64,000 bases of DNA from Minicystis rosea (lineage in GTDB: Bacteria; Myxococcota_A; Polyangia; Polyangiales; Polyangiaceae), in assembly GCA_001931535.1 (NCBI GenBank), contig CP016211.1, positions 4,819,573 to 4,883,572 on the forward strand, written 5' to 3'. Position 1 is the stretch's first letter. The number at the start of each line of letters is the position of its first letter. The notes below the pieces were generated by a model. It was not told where the DNA came from, searched no databases, and worked only from the letters and a program-made list of their open reading frames with translations. Both the position numbers and the translations under genes were made by a program. This document shows, piece by piece, positions 1-8,597 of this stretch.

Positions 1-102
1 CAGCTCGGCGAGCGCCCCGCGGCCGAAGACGACGTGCGAAGCATCGATGGAGAAGGCGTGGTCTCCGCCTTCGGTGAGCGCATAGCCATGACAACAGGCC
101 AT
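1..102 (-). CDS. Iron-containing alcohol dehydrogenase family protein, N-terminal fragment cut by the window edge
   Basis: Only the first 34 codons are in the window. The start is MACCHGYALTEGGDHAFSID, and residues 24-34 read VVFGRGALAEL. This is the N-terminal strand and glycine turn typical of iron-dependent alcohol dehydrogenases; the MACC opening recalls bacterial hydroxyacid-oxoacid transhydrogenase-like members. The ATG follows a weak AGGA-like site and lies 23 bp after the stop of the TOMM gene at 126, on the same strand, so it may be the fifth gene of that operon. Family members reduce or oxidise alcohols or 2-hydroxyacids with NAD(P)H. The substrate cannot be inferred and the metal-binding residues lie beyond the edge. 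The family call rests on a short stretch. Confidence 0.6.
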   Translation of the reverse strand, partial: MACCHGYALTEGGDHAFSIDASHVVFGRGALAEL

Positions 103-125
103 GCGGCATCCTACACCGCGGAGCC

Positions 126-1040
126 TCAGCCGGGCGATCGCGACGATGCGTGCGTCATGCGTCCCTCGTCACCGCACACGCGGCACCAAGGCAGCCTCAC
201 CAAGGTGTGCAGGGTGGACTCCCAGCTCACCAGATCTTGGATCAGCGTCCGTCCGCCGAGGTGGGTCGGCGCGTACCGCGTGATCACCTTGATCGCTTCG
301 AGCGCCACGAGGTGACCGAGCAGCCCGTCGCTCGCGGTGCCTCCACGCACCGCGCGCTCGCGGTTCATCTCCGAAAGCGCGGCGCTCACCGACGTTTCCA
401 TGGCGCACACGCGGCAGGCCGTCTGCCCGGGGATCACCAGAGGCCCGATGGCCACCACCGTCCCCGAGCGCCGCGCCCACAGCGAGGGAACGGACGCCGC
501 TTGCGTGAGGCGCGCGAGCCGCTCGGTATCCTCGGGCGGCACCGCGGCGATCACGAGCGTCGACTCCGATCGTCTCGCGAGCGCTGCTGCGACGTCACGC
601 AACGCGAGCGGGCCTTCGATCGCGTCCACGCCCGCTGCCGCGAGCTCGCGCGCGGCCGCCTGCGCCCAGCGCGAGCGTCCGGCCACCACCACGTGCGCTG
701 CCACGAGGCGCGCGGTCGCGGCATCCGCATCGGCCGACCACGCGCGGAAGAAGAGCCGCTGTCCGCGCGCCCGCGCGCTCGGCGGCGCTTCGGGCACGGC
801 TTCGACGGCGCCGCGCGCCACCAGCCGATCGAGGAACGCGGCCACCGCGGCCGGCGCTCCGCCGAGCGCCGCAAGGATCGCGGCCCGATCGCGCGAGCCG
901 TCGAGCAGCGGCAGGAGCTTCTCCATGAGGCGCCGTGCATCGCTCCCCGTGATCTGGCTGGTCACGAGATCCGATCGCACGAGGAGGCCGGCCTCCGTCG
1001 ACACGATGTCGAATGCAGGGCTGAGACGCAGGCGGCTCAC
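126..1040 (-). CDS. Standalone E1-like TOMM protein with N-terminal leader-recognition domain (F-type cyclodehydratase partner)
   Basis: A 304-residue protein starting at a GTG one base after the SagB stop (TGA-C-GTG), so translation is probably coupled. Residues 1-85 (VSRLRLSPAF, then PLLDGSRDRAAI and a predicted winged-helix) look like the leader-peptide recognition fold at the front of TOMM cyclodehydratase partners. Residues 90-304 are a degenerate E1/ThiF-like domain with two CxxC pairs (C209/C212 and C286/C289) that would form the structural zinc tetrad. No ATP-binding arginine finger is obvious, so it is probably not catalytic. In F-dependent TOMM systems such a protein binds the leader and presents it to the YcaO enzyme. 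That role fits here because the neighbouring fused YcaO lacks its own recognition domain. Family call firm; exact role inferred. Confidence 0.85.
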   Translation of the reverse strand: MSRLRLSPAFDIVSTEAGLLVRSDLVTSQITGSDARRLMEKLLPLLDGSRDRAAILAALGGAPAAVAAFLDRLVARGAVEAVPEAPPSARARGQRLFFRAWSADADAATARLVAAHVVVAGRSRWAQAAARELAAAGVDAIEGPLALRDVAAALARRSESTLVIAAVPPEDTERLARLTQAASVPSLWARRSGTVVAIGPLVIPGQTACRVCAMETSVSAALSEMNRERAVRGGTASDGLLGHLVALEAIKVITRYAPTHLGGRTLIQDLVSWESTLHTLVRLPWCRVCGDEGRMTHASSRSPG

Positions 1041-1041
1041 G

Positions 1042-1800
1042 TCAGCGCTCCTCCGCCGGGCGCCCGACGCCGACGAGATAGATGGCCTCTTCACCGGCGG
1101 GCAACCGGCACATCTCGTTGACCTCGGCGTCGAGGAACCCGCCGATCCCCACCGGGCCGAGCCCGAGCGCCGTTGCGACCAGATATAGATTCTGGCCCAC
1201 GTGCCCGGCATCGAGGAACAGATATCGATAGCCGCGTTGACCGTACTTGAACATCGTCCTCTCGCGTACCGCCGTGATGACGCAGACCACGTTGGCGTCG
1301 CGCAACATGTCTTGTTCCAGGGTCAGCTCCACGAGCTGTTCGTGGACGCGTCCCCCACGCACCTCTTCGAGCTCGTGCGCCCGGGCGTCGTAGTGATGCA
1401 CGCCGTCCGCGAGCCCCTCGACGTCCTGCGTGGCCACGTAGATCTCGATGGGGTGGAGCCCGCCCGCCGACGGCGCCGGCCGCTCCCACAGGCCGAGCCC
1501 CTCGGTGCGCCGCCGCCCCCACACTCCGTGGCTCGCGTAAAGCAGCCGACCCAACGCCGCGAGCGGCAGCGGCCCGCGCGCGAACCGCCGCACCGATCGA
1601 CGCCGTGCCAAGACCTCGCGGAACGGCACGTCGACCTCGAAATCCCGCCCGGGCAGCGCCGTCCGCGGCGCGCCGGGGAAGGTGCGATGACACAGCGGCT
1701 TGTCGTCCTCCGTCACCCCGGTCTCGATCGAGCGCGCGCGCACGTTCGAGGACGAGAGGTGATAGAGCCGCGCGAGATCGGTCTCTTTGCTGCGGGCCAT
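1042..1800 (-). CDS. SagB-type azoline dehydrogenase (nitroreductase fold, FMN)
   Basis: A 252-residue flavoprotein of the nitroreductase superfamily. Visible landmarks are LARRRSVRRFARGPL (FMN phosphate-binding arginines), PSAGGLHPIEIYV, and the YRYLFLDAGHVGQNLYLVA helix typical of SagB/McbC dehydrogenases. These enzymes oxidise thiazolines and oxazolines made by the YcaO enzyme to aromatic thiazoles and oxazoles. The ATG lies 7 bp after the YcaO stop, with a GAG-containing weak ribosome site inside the end of yca O. Its stop is followed at once by the GTG of the next TOMM gene. Its presence predicts that the final product carries azoles and not only azolines. Confidence 0.92.
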   Translation of the reverse strand: MARSKETDLARLYHLSSSNVRARSIETGVTEDDKPLCHRTFPGAPRTALPGRDFEVDVPFREVLARRRSVRRFARGPLPLAALGRLLYASHGVWGRRRTEGLGLWERPAPSAGGLHPIEIYVATQDVEGLADGVHHYDARAHELEEVRGGRVHEQLVELTLEQDMLRDANVVCVITAVRERTMFKYGQRGYRYLFLDAGHVGQNLYLVATALGLGPVGIGGFLDAEVNEMCRLPAGEEAIYLVGVGRPAEER

Positions 1801-1807
1801 GACGAGC

Positions 1808-3952
1808 TCAATCCATGGGGTGCGGATCGGGGTTGATGCCGTGCGGGGTCAGCGCGGAGAGACGTGGGTTGTCGAGGCGCACGACCCGCTGTCCGAAATG
1901 AATCTGCTGAAAATCCGGCCCCAGCGCGCGGACCACGCGGAACGGGGTGCCGAGGAGATCGGGTGACGTGAGATCGGCGACGGCGACGCGCAGCCCCGCG
2001 GCGGCGATGCGCGAAACCACGGTGCGAAGCGACACCTCCTCCGGCTCGGCGAGCGCGGCCGCGGACACCACCTCTCCCGCCGTGAGGAAATCGAAGGCGC
2101 GCGCCCGCTCCGTCGGGAAGTAATAGAGCGCGTGATCTTCGAGCGTGTGCACGTCCTCCGGGCGCGCCGGGATGGGCTTCTCCCGTTCCTCGAGGAGCCT
2201 TCGATAGAAGGGCCCGATCTGCCCGTGCTCGAGCAATGCCTTGTGCACGGCCACGCGCGGGCTCGGGTGCGCGGCGAGCGCGATGGATGCCCCCGGCCAG
2301 CGCACGCCGTCACCGAAGATGACGCACATGATGGTGGGGATGCCGAGCCCGACGTCGAGGAGATGGAGCTCGCAGCGCCCGCCGGTGCCGGCCTCGGCGA
2401 CGAGCTTGCGATCGAGCTCGCGCGTCGCGCGGTCGACGCTGTCGTCGAGCACGATGCGGCGCCCGGGCCTCCGCGCGAGCCACGAGAGCGTGAACGCGTC
2501 GCGCTCGACCAGCTCCAGCACGGCGCGCAGCGAGGCGTCCGGCACCGTAGGACCGGCCGCGAGCCCGTTCGAGGTCACCTGGCAGAAGCTCTCGTCCGGC
2601 TTCACATGATAGCTGTAATACGTCGGGAGCGCGGGCAGGAGCACGGGCGCGCCGGTGTCGAGCCAGCGCCCCGGCGTCCAATCGATCGGTGTCCGGGCAT
2701 CGATCTTCCGATAGGGAAAACCGCGCTCGGCATATTGATGATCGGCATACAGGTTGAGCCGCTCGGGCGGGATGAAGTCGACCTCGAGATCGGCGGCCGC
2801 GGCGCGCACGATCACGTCGGGATTGGCGTAGCCGGCCGCATAACGCTCCACCGCTTCGCCCACCGCGCCGATCATCGCCGTGACGGTGTCGAGGCCTTTG
2901 CCCGAAGCGTCCTCCGGCGCGTGCGCATGTCCATGGCGCGCGCACGGCGAATAGGCTCCCAGCGTGGCGCGCGCGGTGATGGGCAGATCGACGGTGTACG
3001 GCGAGTCCTGCGAGGCCACGACGAGCTCGTGGACGATGCCGGTGCGGGCATCGACGATGCCGGCCAAGAGGCGCCTGAGCTCCGCGGGATTGCGCGCGGA
3101 GGCGAGGCTCACGCGGCCCTCGCGCGGCTCACGCGCCTCCGCGCCGCCGCACAATGCGCAGCGCGGCATGGGGATCACGGCGTGCAGCGAGGTCGTGAGA
3201 TCCACGAGGCTGCGCACGGCGACGGCGCCGGCGAGCTTCGCTTCCTCGCCGCGCTCGAGGAGATCCATCACCGCGAGCGCGACGGCATGGCCGAGCGCGC
3301 CGGCCGCAGGCGCGAGATGGGTGCGCTCGCGATCGGGCGCGCGCCGCTCGAGGAGCGCGTCCGTGAGCGCGTGCGAGAGCGCGGGCCGCGCGCCGTTGGC
3401 GATGCGCCGCTGACGCGCACAGGAGAGACAAGCGGTACGGCCGGGGATCACGGCCGGTCCGATGACGGCGTCGGCGCCTTCGAGGTACGCCGTCAGCGAC
3501 ATCGTGCCCGCCGTGTGCGCGAGACGCGCGACGCCCTCGTGCAACAACAGATCGTCCGCAGGCGCGCAGGTGAGCGCCAGATCCCACGGGCCCGCGGCGC
3601 CGAGGCGCATCGAGGGCTCCATCACGAGCAGCTCGGACGTGACCTTGCACGGAGGGACGCGCCGCGCGATCGCCGCTGCCACAGCGGCTGCGCGCGGCGC
3701 GCCCCGATCCACGACACCGAGGACGCGCGCGCCGTTCAGATCGCCGTCCGAGACCACCGCATCATCGACGAGGTGCAGCGCGCCGATCCCGGCAGCCGCG
3801 AGATCCATGGCGGCGACCACGCCCCACGGCGTGAGCCCGACGAGGAGCACACGCGCGCGACGGATCGTGCCCGGCGGCGCAGCTCGCGAAGCGCCGGCGC
3901 GGACAGCATGCATGGTGGACATGGATCGACGAACAGGCCTGTGGATGGGCAC
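1808..3952 (-). CDS. Fused E1-like/YcaO TOMM cyclodehydratase
   Basis: A protein of about 714 residues with two parts. Residues 32-275 form an E1/ThiF-like Rossmann domain (ARVLLVGLTPWGVVAAMDLA) with paired CxxC motifs at C175/C178 and C265/C268. Residues 310-714 form the YcaO domain, with ATP-site glutamates in GEAVERYA (366/369) and LELVERDAF (480/483). The C-terminus NPDPHPMD carries the PxPxP motif that is diagnostic of azoline-forming YcaO enzymes. The enzyme uses ATP to turn Cys (and Ser/Thr) of the precursor core into azolines. Unlike many fused cyclodehydratases, there is no winged-helix leader-recognition domain in front of the E1 part; that fold sits in the protein at 126-1040. The start is unsure: GTG 3952, ATG 3922 or ATG 3913, none with a clear ribosome site. 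Confidence 0.93.
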   Translation of the reverse strand: MPIHRPVRRSMSTMHAVRAGASRAAPPGTIRRARVLLVGLTPWGVVAAMDLAAAGIGALHLVDDAVVSDGDLNGARVLGVVDRGAPRAAAVAAAIARRVPPCKVTSELLVMEPSMRLGAAGPWDLALTCAPADDLLLHEGVARLAHTAGTMSLTAYLEGADAVIGPAVIPGRTACLSCARQRRIANGARPALSHALTDALLERRAPDRERTHLAPAAGALGHAVALAVMDLLERGEEAKLAGAVAVRSLVDLTTSLHAVIPMPRCALCGGAEAREPREGRVSLASARNPAELRRLLAGIVDARTGIVHELVVASQDSPYTVDLPITARATLGAYSPCARHGHAHAPEDASGKGLDTVTAMIGAVGEAVERYAAGYANPDVIVRAAAADLEVDFIPPERLNLYADHQYAERGFPYRKIDARTPIDWTPGRWLDTGAPVLLPALPTYYSYHVKPDESFCQVTSNGLAAGPTVPDASLRAVLELVERDAFTLSWLARRPGRRIVLDDSVDRATRELDRKLVAEAGTGGRCELHLLDVGLGIPTIMCVIFGDGVRWPGASIALAAHPSPRVAVHKALLEHGQIGPFYRRLLEEREKPIPARPEDVHTLEDHALYYFPTERARAFDFLTAGEVVSAAALAEPEEVSLRTVVSRIAAAGLRVAVADLTSPDLLGTPFRVVRALGPDFQQIHFGQRVVRLDNPRLSALTPHGINPDPHPMD

Positions 3953-3997
3953 GTGAGGCTCGCGATGGTGGAATGCGCTCGGGCGGGTGGATCTCGA

Positions 3998-4270
3998 TCA
4001 GCGGCAGCGGCAACCGCCGCAGCGGCAACCGCCGCAACGACAACCGCCGCAGCGACAACCGCTGCAACCGCAGCCGCTGCAACCGCAGCCGCTGCAACCA
4101 CAGCCGCTGCAGCTACAGCTGCCACAGCTGCAGCCACAGCCACCACAGTTCGCCGTCATCGGCGCCGTCCAGCCGTTGTGCTCCTCGCCCACGCCTTCCA
4201 CGTCATCCAGCCCGATCTCGAAGTCCTCGTCCTCGAGCTCGTGATCGATCCCCCAATTGATGTCACTCAT
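3998..4270 (-). CDS. TOMM precursor peptide with Cys-rich pentapeptide-repeat core (heterocycloanthracin/sonorensin-like)
   Basis: A 90-residue peptide with an ATG behind a strong AGGGGGAG ribosome site. Residues 1-40 are an acidic leader (13 Asp/Glu, no Lys or Arg) including DEDFEIGLDDVEG, a plausible recognition helix. The core starts around N41-C42 and holds 20 Cys at 42, 45, 47, 49, 52, 54, 57, 59 and so on to 89, settling into alternating spacings of 2 and 3. Residues 55-89 are seven pentapeptides: three SGCGC, one SGCRC, three GGCRC; Arg 90 ends the chain. Seven Ser in the core are further possible substrates. The modifying enzymes lie immediately downstream on the same strand. Heterocycloanthracin-type precursors also carry Gly/Cys-rich cores, but the Arg-containing repeats are distinctive. 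The leader cleavage site is not known. Confidence 0.9.
   Translation of the reverse strand: MSDINWGIDHELEDEDFEIGLDDVEGVGEEHNGWTAPMTANCGGCGCSCGSCSCSGCGCSGCGCSGCGCSGCRCGGCRCGGCRCGGCRCR
4004..4108 (-). repeat. Seven tandem 15-bp units encoding the precursor core
   Basis: Seven in-frame 15-bp units encode residues 55-89 of the precursor. Synonymous codons differ between units (TGT/TGC, GGT/GGC, CGC/CGT), so the array is not a fresh pure microsatellite, while the last three units (GGCRC) are the most alike. This suggests growth by unit duplication followed by selection for the pentapeptide. Confidence 0.9.
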
Positions 4271-4317
4271 GACTCCCCCTCTCGACGGATGCATCGAGCC
4301 GCCGGCCCGTTCGTCAA
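4271..4317 (-). promoter_or_regulatory. Ribosome site and weak promoter candidate for the TOMM operon
   Basis: The AGGGGGAG ribosome site occupies 4273-4280 and fixes the precursor start at 4270, although the frame stays open for another 47 codons upstream. Further up, TTGACG (4312-4317, minus strand) is separated by 17 bp from ATGCAT (4289-4294). The -35 is good and the -10 poor, so the promoter is only a candidate. The rest of 4318-4554, up to the end of hrpA, shows no gene. Confidence 0.35.
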
Positions 4318-4554
4318 CGCCGAACGCGCTCGACCGCCATTCCGAAAGCGCGCGCGGCGCCGCGACTTTCGCGGAGCGCCGGCGCTCTCGGTCCTTCGCG
4401 ATCGGCGCCATGCGCGCGCGATGGGGCGCGCTTCACGTCTTCCGCGATCTCGCCGCGCGCCCGCGCGACGGGGCCGAGGCGCGCCCGCCGTTCATGGTCT
4501 CTCGAATCTCGGAGGATGATCCATCGGCGCGCCGCGATGGGCGCGCCGCCGCGA

Positions 4555-7500
4555 TCACCCCGCGATCGACTTCCACTGCTCGGTGAGGCGCTGCGTCGAG
4601 ACCGGCACCGGCGTGCGCAGCTCGGGCGCGAACACGGAGACCCTGAGCTCTTCGACGAGCCAGCGGAACGCGTCGAGATCCTGAGCCGGCACGCCGCGCG
4701 CGCGGAGGCCATCCTTGTGCTTCAGCCAATCGTTCCAGAATGGCATCACCTGCGCCGCCTTCGCCTGATCCTTCTGGGGACCGTTGGGCAGGCGATCCAA
4801 GCGAACCTGGATTGCACGCAGATACCGAGGCAAATGCGCGAGCCGATCGCGCGGCGCCGTGAGCAGCAGATCGGGCGGCGCGAGGTGCGCGAGCTGCTCC
4901 CGTACGTCGTCGAGGGCTGCGCGTGGTGCGCCGGGTTTGCCCGCGAGCCCGCGCAGGATGCCGTGGGTCCGATCCAGCTCGGCGCCGATCTCCTGCGCGA
5001 TCTTGCCGAGATCGGCGATGGCCGCGCTCAAGCGGCGCCGACCGGCGTCGAGGCGCTCCATGAACGCAGCGCGCGTCCGCGGGAACGAGGACGCATCACC
5101 GAGCCCGAAGGCCTCGTCGAGCGCGCGCAGCGCGAGCAGCCGTCGCGGCGCAGTGCCGCCGGGAGATCCGGACAAAGCGCTCATGGCCACCGCGGCCGGA
5201 ATCTGCTGCTCGATCTTGTTCAAGCCGCTCCCCATTTGAAGGAGGAACAGCCGCCGCAAGCCCGCGCGTGTCGCTTCGTCCGCGGCGGCGCGCGACGATC
5301 GCGGGCGCACCGCCACGGAGCTCTCCGCGTCGAGGAGCGCGGGATACGCATGCATCCGCGCGCCGCTCACCTCGACGGTCACCTGCTCGGGCAAGCTCTC
5401 GAAGCTCCACGACGTGAGCCCTTCGCGCTCCCAGCCCTGCTTGGGAAGGCTCCCCCACGCCTCGCGCGCGACGCCGGCGAACCGCTCGCGCAGCTCGCGC
5501 AGATCACGGCCCTCCCCGACGATCCGATCACCATCCTTCACGCGGAAATTGAAGCGCAGGTGAGGCGGGAGATCCTCGAGGTTCCATGCATCGGGCGGCA
5601 CGCGCACGTCGGTGAGATCGTGAATCTCCCGGGTGAGCGCGGAAAGGAGCGGCTCCGCGAAGGGACGGATGATGCGCGCGAGCTCGGCCGCGAGATCCGG
5701 CGCGACACCGATGCTCTTGCGCATGGCCTTCGGCAGCGACGCGAGGATCAAGCTGATCTTCTCGGCGTGCCAGCCCAGGATGGTGTGCTCGAACATCCGC
5801 GGATCCGCCTGCGGGAGCAGCGCGAGCGGCATGGTCACCGTGACGCCGTCGTCGTCCTCACCGGGATCGAAGCGGTACGAGAGCGGCAACGTCGCGCCGA
5901 GGATCTCGAGGCGATCGGGGAAGCGATCCGGCGTGATGACGGCCTCTTCGCCGAGCAGCACGTCGTCGAGCGAGAGGAAGAGGACGCGCGGGTCCTTCGC
6001 CTCCGCGGTCTTGCGCCAGAGCTCGAATGTCTTGCCGCTGTAGACGTCGTCGGGCACGCGCTTCTCGAAGAACTGCGCCACCGCGTCGTCGTCGGCGAGC
6101 ATGTCGCTCCGCCGCGCCTTGTCGCGCAGCCGCCGCACCTCGTCGAAGAGTGCGCGGTTGTGCGTGACGAAGGGTGCTTTGGCCGCATACTCCTGCCGTA
6201 CCAACGCGTGCACGAGGAAGACGCGGCGCGACGCCTTGGGATCGATGGGCCCGTAGTGCACGCTCCGATCGCGCACGATCGGAAGGCCGTAGAGCGACAC
6301 GTTCTCGCGCGCCATCACCTGCGCGGATCGCTCGGCCCAGTGCGGATCGCCGTAGCTGCGCTTGCACGAGGACCCACCCGCAGCTTCGAGCCAAGTGGGA
6401 TCGATGCGCGCGGCGACCCGCGCGAAGAGCTGCGAAGTCTCCACCAGCTCGGCCGCCACGATCCACGCCGGCGGCTTCTTCGCCAGGCCCGACGAAGGGT
6501 GCAGCATGAAGCGCGTCTGGCGCGCGCCCACGTACGTACGCGCCTCCGCGTTCCACATCCCCACGCGGCTCAAGAGGCCGGGCAGGAGGGCGCGGTGCAC
6601 CGCCTCGTCACCGGCAGGCGTGTCGTTGGCGCGGAGCCCGAGCTCACGCGCGATGCGCGAGAGCTGATGGTGCACGTCGTTCCACTCGCGCATGCGCACG
6701 TACGAGAGGAACGCGTCGCGACACAGCTTCCGGACCTGGTTCTGCGTGCGCTTCTGCTGCGCGTCTTGAAAGTGGTGCCAAATCTTGAGCAGCGTCGCGA
6801 AGTCCGAGGCCTCGTCGCGAAAGCGGCGATGCGCTTCGTCGGCCTGCTTCTGCACCGCGAGCGGGCGCTCGCGCGGATCCTGAATGCCCAGCGCCGACGC
6901 GATGATGAGCACCTCGCGCAGCGCCCCTTCCCTCTCGCCGGCCAGGATCATCCGCCCGATGCGCGGATCGACCGGCAGCCGCGCGAGCTGCTTGCCGATG
7001 TCGGTGAGCGCTCCATCCTCGGCGATCGCGCCCAGCTCTTCGAGGACGCGATATCCCTCGTCGACGGCACGCTTCGGCGGCGGATCGAGGAACGGGAAGG
7101 CCTCGATCGCGCCGAGCCCGAGCGCCTTCATCTGGAGGATGGCGCCCGCGAGCCCGACGCGCAGGATCTCCGGATCCGTGAACGCCGGCCGCAGCGCGTA
7201 GTCCTGCTCTTCGTAGAGGCGATAGCAAACGCCGCTCTGCACACGCCCCGCGCGCCCCTTGCGCTGATCGGCGCTGGCCCGCGAGATCGGCTCGACCAAG
7301 AGCCGCGTCACACCCGATCGCGGCTGATAACGGTTGATGCGCGCGAGCCCGGCATCCACCACGTAGCCGATGCCGGGGATGGTGAGCGACGTCTCGGCCA
7401 CGTTGGTGGCGAGCACGATGCGCCGCTCGGGCAGCGACTGGAACACGCGCGCCTGCTCGGCCTGCGAGAGCCGACCATAGAGCGGGAGCAGCACCGTGTG

Positions 7501-8304
7501 CGGCAACGCGCGCGCGGTGAGCGCATCCATGCACTCGTGGATCTCGCGCTCGCCCGGGAGGAACACGAGCACGTCCTCGCGCGGATCCATCTCGGTGATC
7601 TCGTCGACGGCGCCGGCCACGGTGTCGGCGAGATCAGCCTCGCCCTCCACAGCTGGGCGATACACGACCTCGACGGGGAACGTGCGGCCCGAGACCTGGA
7701 TGACCGGCGCGCCGCCGAAGAAGGCCGCGAAGCGATCGAGCTCGAGCGTCGCCGAGCTCACGATCACCCGCAGATCCGGGCGCTTCGGCAAGAGACGCTT
7801 CAGATACCCGAGGAGAAAATCGATGTTGAGGCTCCGCTCGTGGGCCTCGTCGATGATGAGCGTGTCGTAGCGCCGGAGCAGCGGATCACCCTGCGTCTCC
7901 GCGAGCAGGATGCCGTCGGTCATGAACTTCACGTACGTGTCCGGCGACGTGCGGTCCGCGAACCGAATCTGGTAGCCGACCTCGCGCCCCAGCTCGACGT
8001 CGAGCTCCTTGGCAACGCGCGCGGCGACGCTGGTGGCCGCGATGCGCCGCGGCTCGGTGACGCCGATGTGCTGCACGAGACCGCGCCCCATCGCCAAGCA
8101 GATCTTGGGGAGCTGCGTCGTCTTGCCGGACCCGGTCTCGCCCGCGACGATGACGACGGGATGGTCGGCGATCGCCGCCGCGATGTCGCGGACGCGCGCG
8201 GAGATCGGCAGCTCGGGCGGGAAGCGGACGGGCCCATCCGAAGCGGCGGGCAGAGCAGGCGCGGAAGGATTGGGACGAGACACGGCGGCGAGGGAGTAGC
8301 GCAA
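4555..8304 (-). CDS. hrpA: ATP-dependent RNA helicase HrpA (DEAH box)
   Basis: About 1249 residues, close to the roughly 1300 of E. coli HrpA. Motif I GETGSGKT is at 55-62, DEAH at 152-155, SSAT at 183-186, and the QRKGRAGR motif VI follows in the second RecA lobe. The helicase core covers roughly residues 30-450, followed by the winged-helix/ratchet region and a long C-terminal extension typical of HrpA (DUF3418 type). HrpA unwinds RNA and resolves stalled ribosomes in E. coli. The start is uncertain: TTG at 8304 or GTG at 8283, with no strong ribosome site for either. The gene stands alone, upstream of the TOMM operon on the same strand but 284 bp away. Confidence 0.93.
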   Translation of the reverse strand: MRYSLAAVSRPNPSAPALPAASDGPVRFPPELPISARVRDIAAAIADHPVVIVAGETGSGKTTQLPKICLAMGRGLVQHIGVTEPRRIAATSVAARVAKELDVELGREVGYQIRFADRTSPDTYVKFMTDGILLAETQGDPLLRRYDTLIIDEAHERSLNIDFLLGYLKRLLPKRPDLRVIVSSATLELDRFAAFFGGAPVIQVSGRTFPVEVVYRPAVEGEADLADTVAGAVDEITEMDPREDVLVFLPGEREIHECMDALTARALPHTVLLPLYGRLSQAEQARVFQSLPERRIVLATNVAETSLTIPGIGYVVDAGLARINRYQPRSGVTRLLVEPISRASADQRKGRAGRVQSGVCYRLYEEQDYALRPAFTDPEILRVGLAGAILQMKALGLGAIEAFPFLDPPPKRAVDEGYRVLEELGAIAEDGALTDIGKQLARLPVDPRIGRMILAGEREGALREVLIIASALGIQDPRERPLAVQKQADEAHRRFRDEASDFATLLKIWHHFQDAQQKRTQNQVRKLCRDAFLSYVRMREWNDVHHQLSRIARELGLRANDTPAGDEAVHRALLPGLLSRVGMWNAEARTYVGARQTRFMLHPSSGLAKKPPAWIVAAELVETSQLFARVAARIDPTWLEAAGGSSCKRSYGDPHWAERSAQVMARENVSLYGLPIVRDRSVHYGPIDPKASRRVFLVHALVRQEYAAKAPFVTHNRALFDEVRRLRDKARRSDMLADDDAVAQFFEKRVPDDVYSGKTFELWRKTAEAKDPRVLFLSLDDVLLGEEAVITPDRFPDRLEILGATLPLSYRFDPGEDDDGVTVTMPLALLPQADPRMFEHTILGWHAEKISLILASLPKAMRKSIGVAPDLAAELARIIRPFAEPLLSALTREIHDLTDVRVPPDAWNLEDLPPHLRFNFRVKDGDRIVGEGRDLRELRERFAGVAREAWGSLPKQGWEREGLTSWSFESLPEQVTVEVSGARMHAYPALLDAESSVAVRPRSSRAAADEATRAGLRRLFLLQMGSGLNKIEQQIPAAVAMSALSGSPGGTAPRRLLALRALDEAFGLGDASSFPRTRAAFMERLDAGRRRLSAAIADLGKIAQEIGAELDRTHGILRGLAGKPGAPRAALDDVREQLAHLAPPDLLLTAPRDRLAHLPRYLRAIQVRLDRLPNGPQKDQAKAAQVMPFWNDWLKHKDGLRARGVPAQDLDAFRWLVEELRVSVFAPELRTPVPVSTQRLTEQWKSIAG

Positions 8305-8597
8305 GAACCGCCATCGCGTAGGTCTTTTTGTGATGGGCCCCGGTCCTTTCGCGGACCAGCTCCGACCCCCGCGGGCCCGAGGTGTGCGGGTGCGAGCCTG
8401 TGACCGGCGGCGGCTCCGCGCAGGCGAAGCGCGAGAAAGTGCCTGGAATCGTGCGTTCTTTGCGCGCTCGTGTGGATACGCGGAGATATTACGATCATCC
8501 TACGTCGAGGCTCGCCCTCGCTTTCACACGCGGACGCCGGCGAAGATGCGCTCCACGCCTCGGCGCGCGGACGGATCGTCGTGGTAGCGTCGCGGCA
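8305..8597. other. Divergent intergenic region, no gene seen
   Basis: Lies between the starts of hrpA (minus) and the P-loop gene (plus), so it should hold two promoters. No convincing coding frame, hairpin or known operator was recognised. Confidence 0.5.

Noticed and set aside
4004..4108. Tandem 15-bp repeats resembling a CRISPR array or microsatellite
   Set aside because: Units are adjacent without spacers and read in frame as the Cys-rich core, with synonymous codon changes between units.
4271..4411. 47 extra in-frame codons upstream of the precursor start
   Set aside because: AGGGGGAG sits directly before the ATG at 4270, and the upstream stretch is Arg/Ala-rich without leader character.
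4516..8403. Very long open frame on the plus strand opposite hrpA
   Set aside because: It is antisense to a clear DEAH helicase and arises from high GC at third positions; its translation is Arg/Glu/His-rich without domains.
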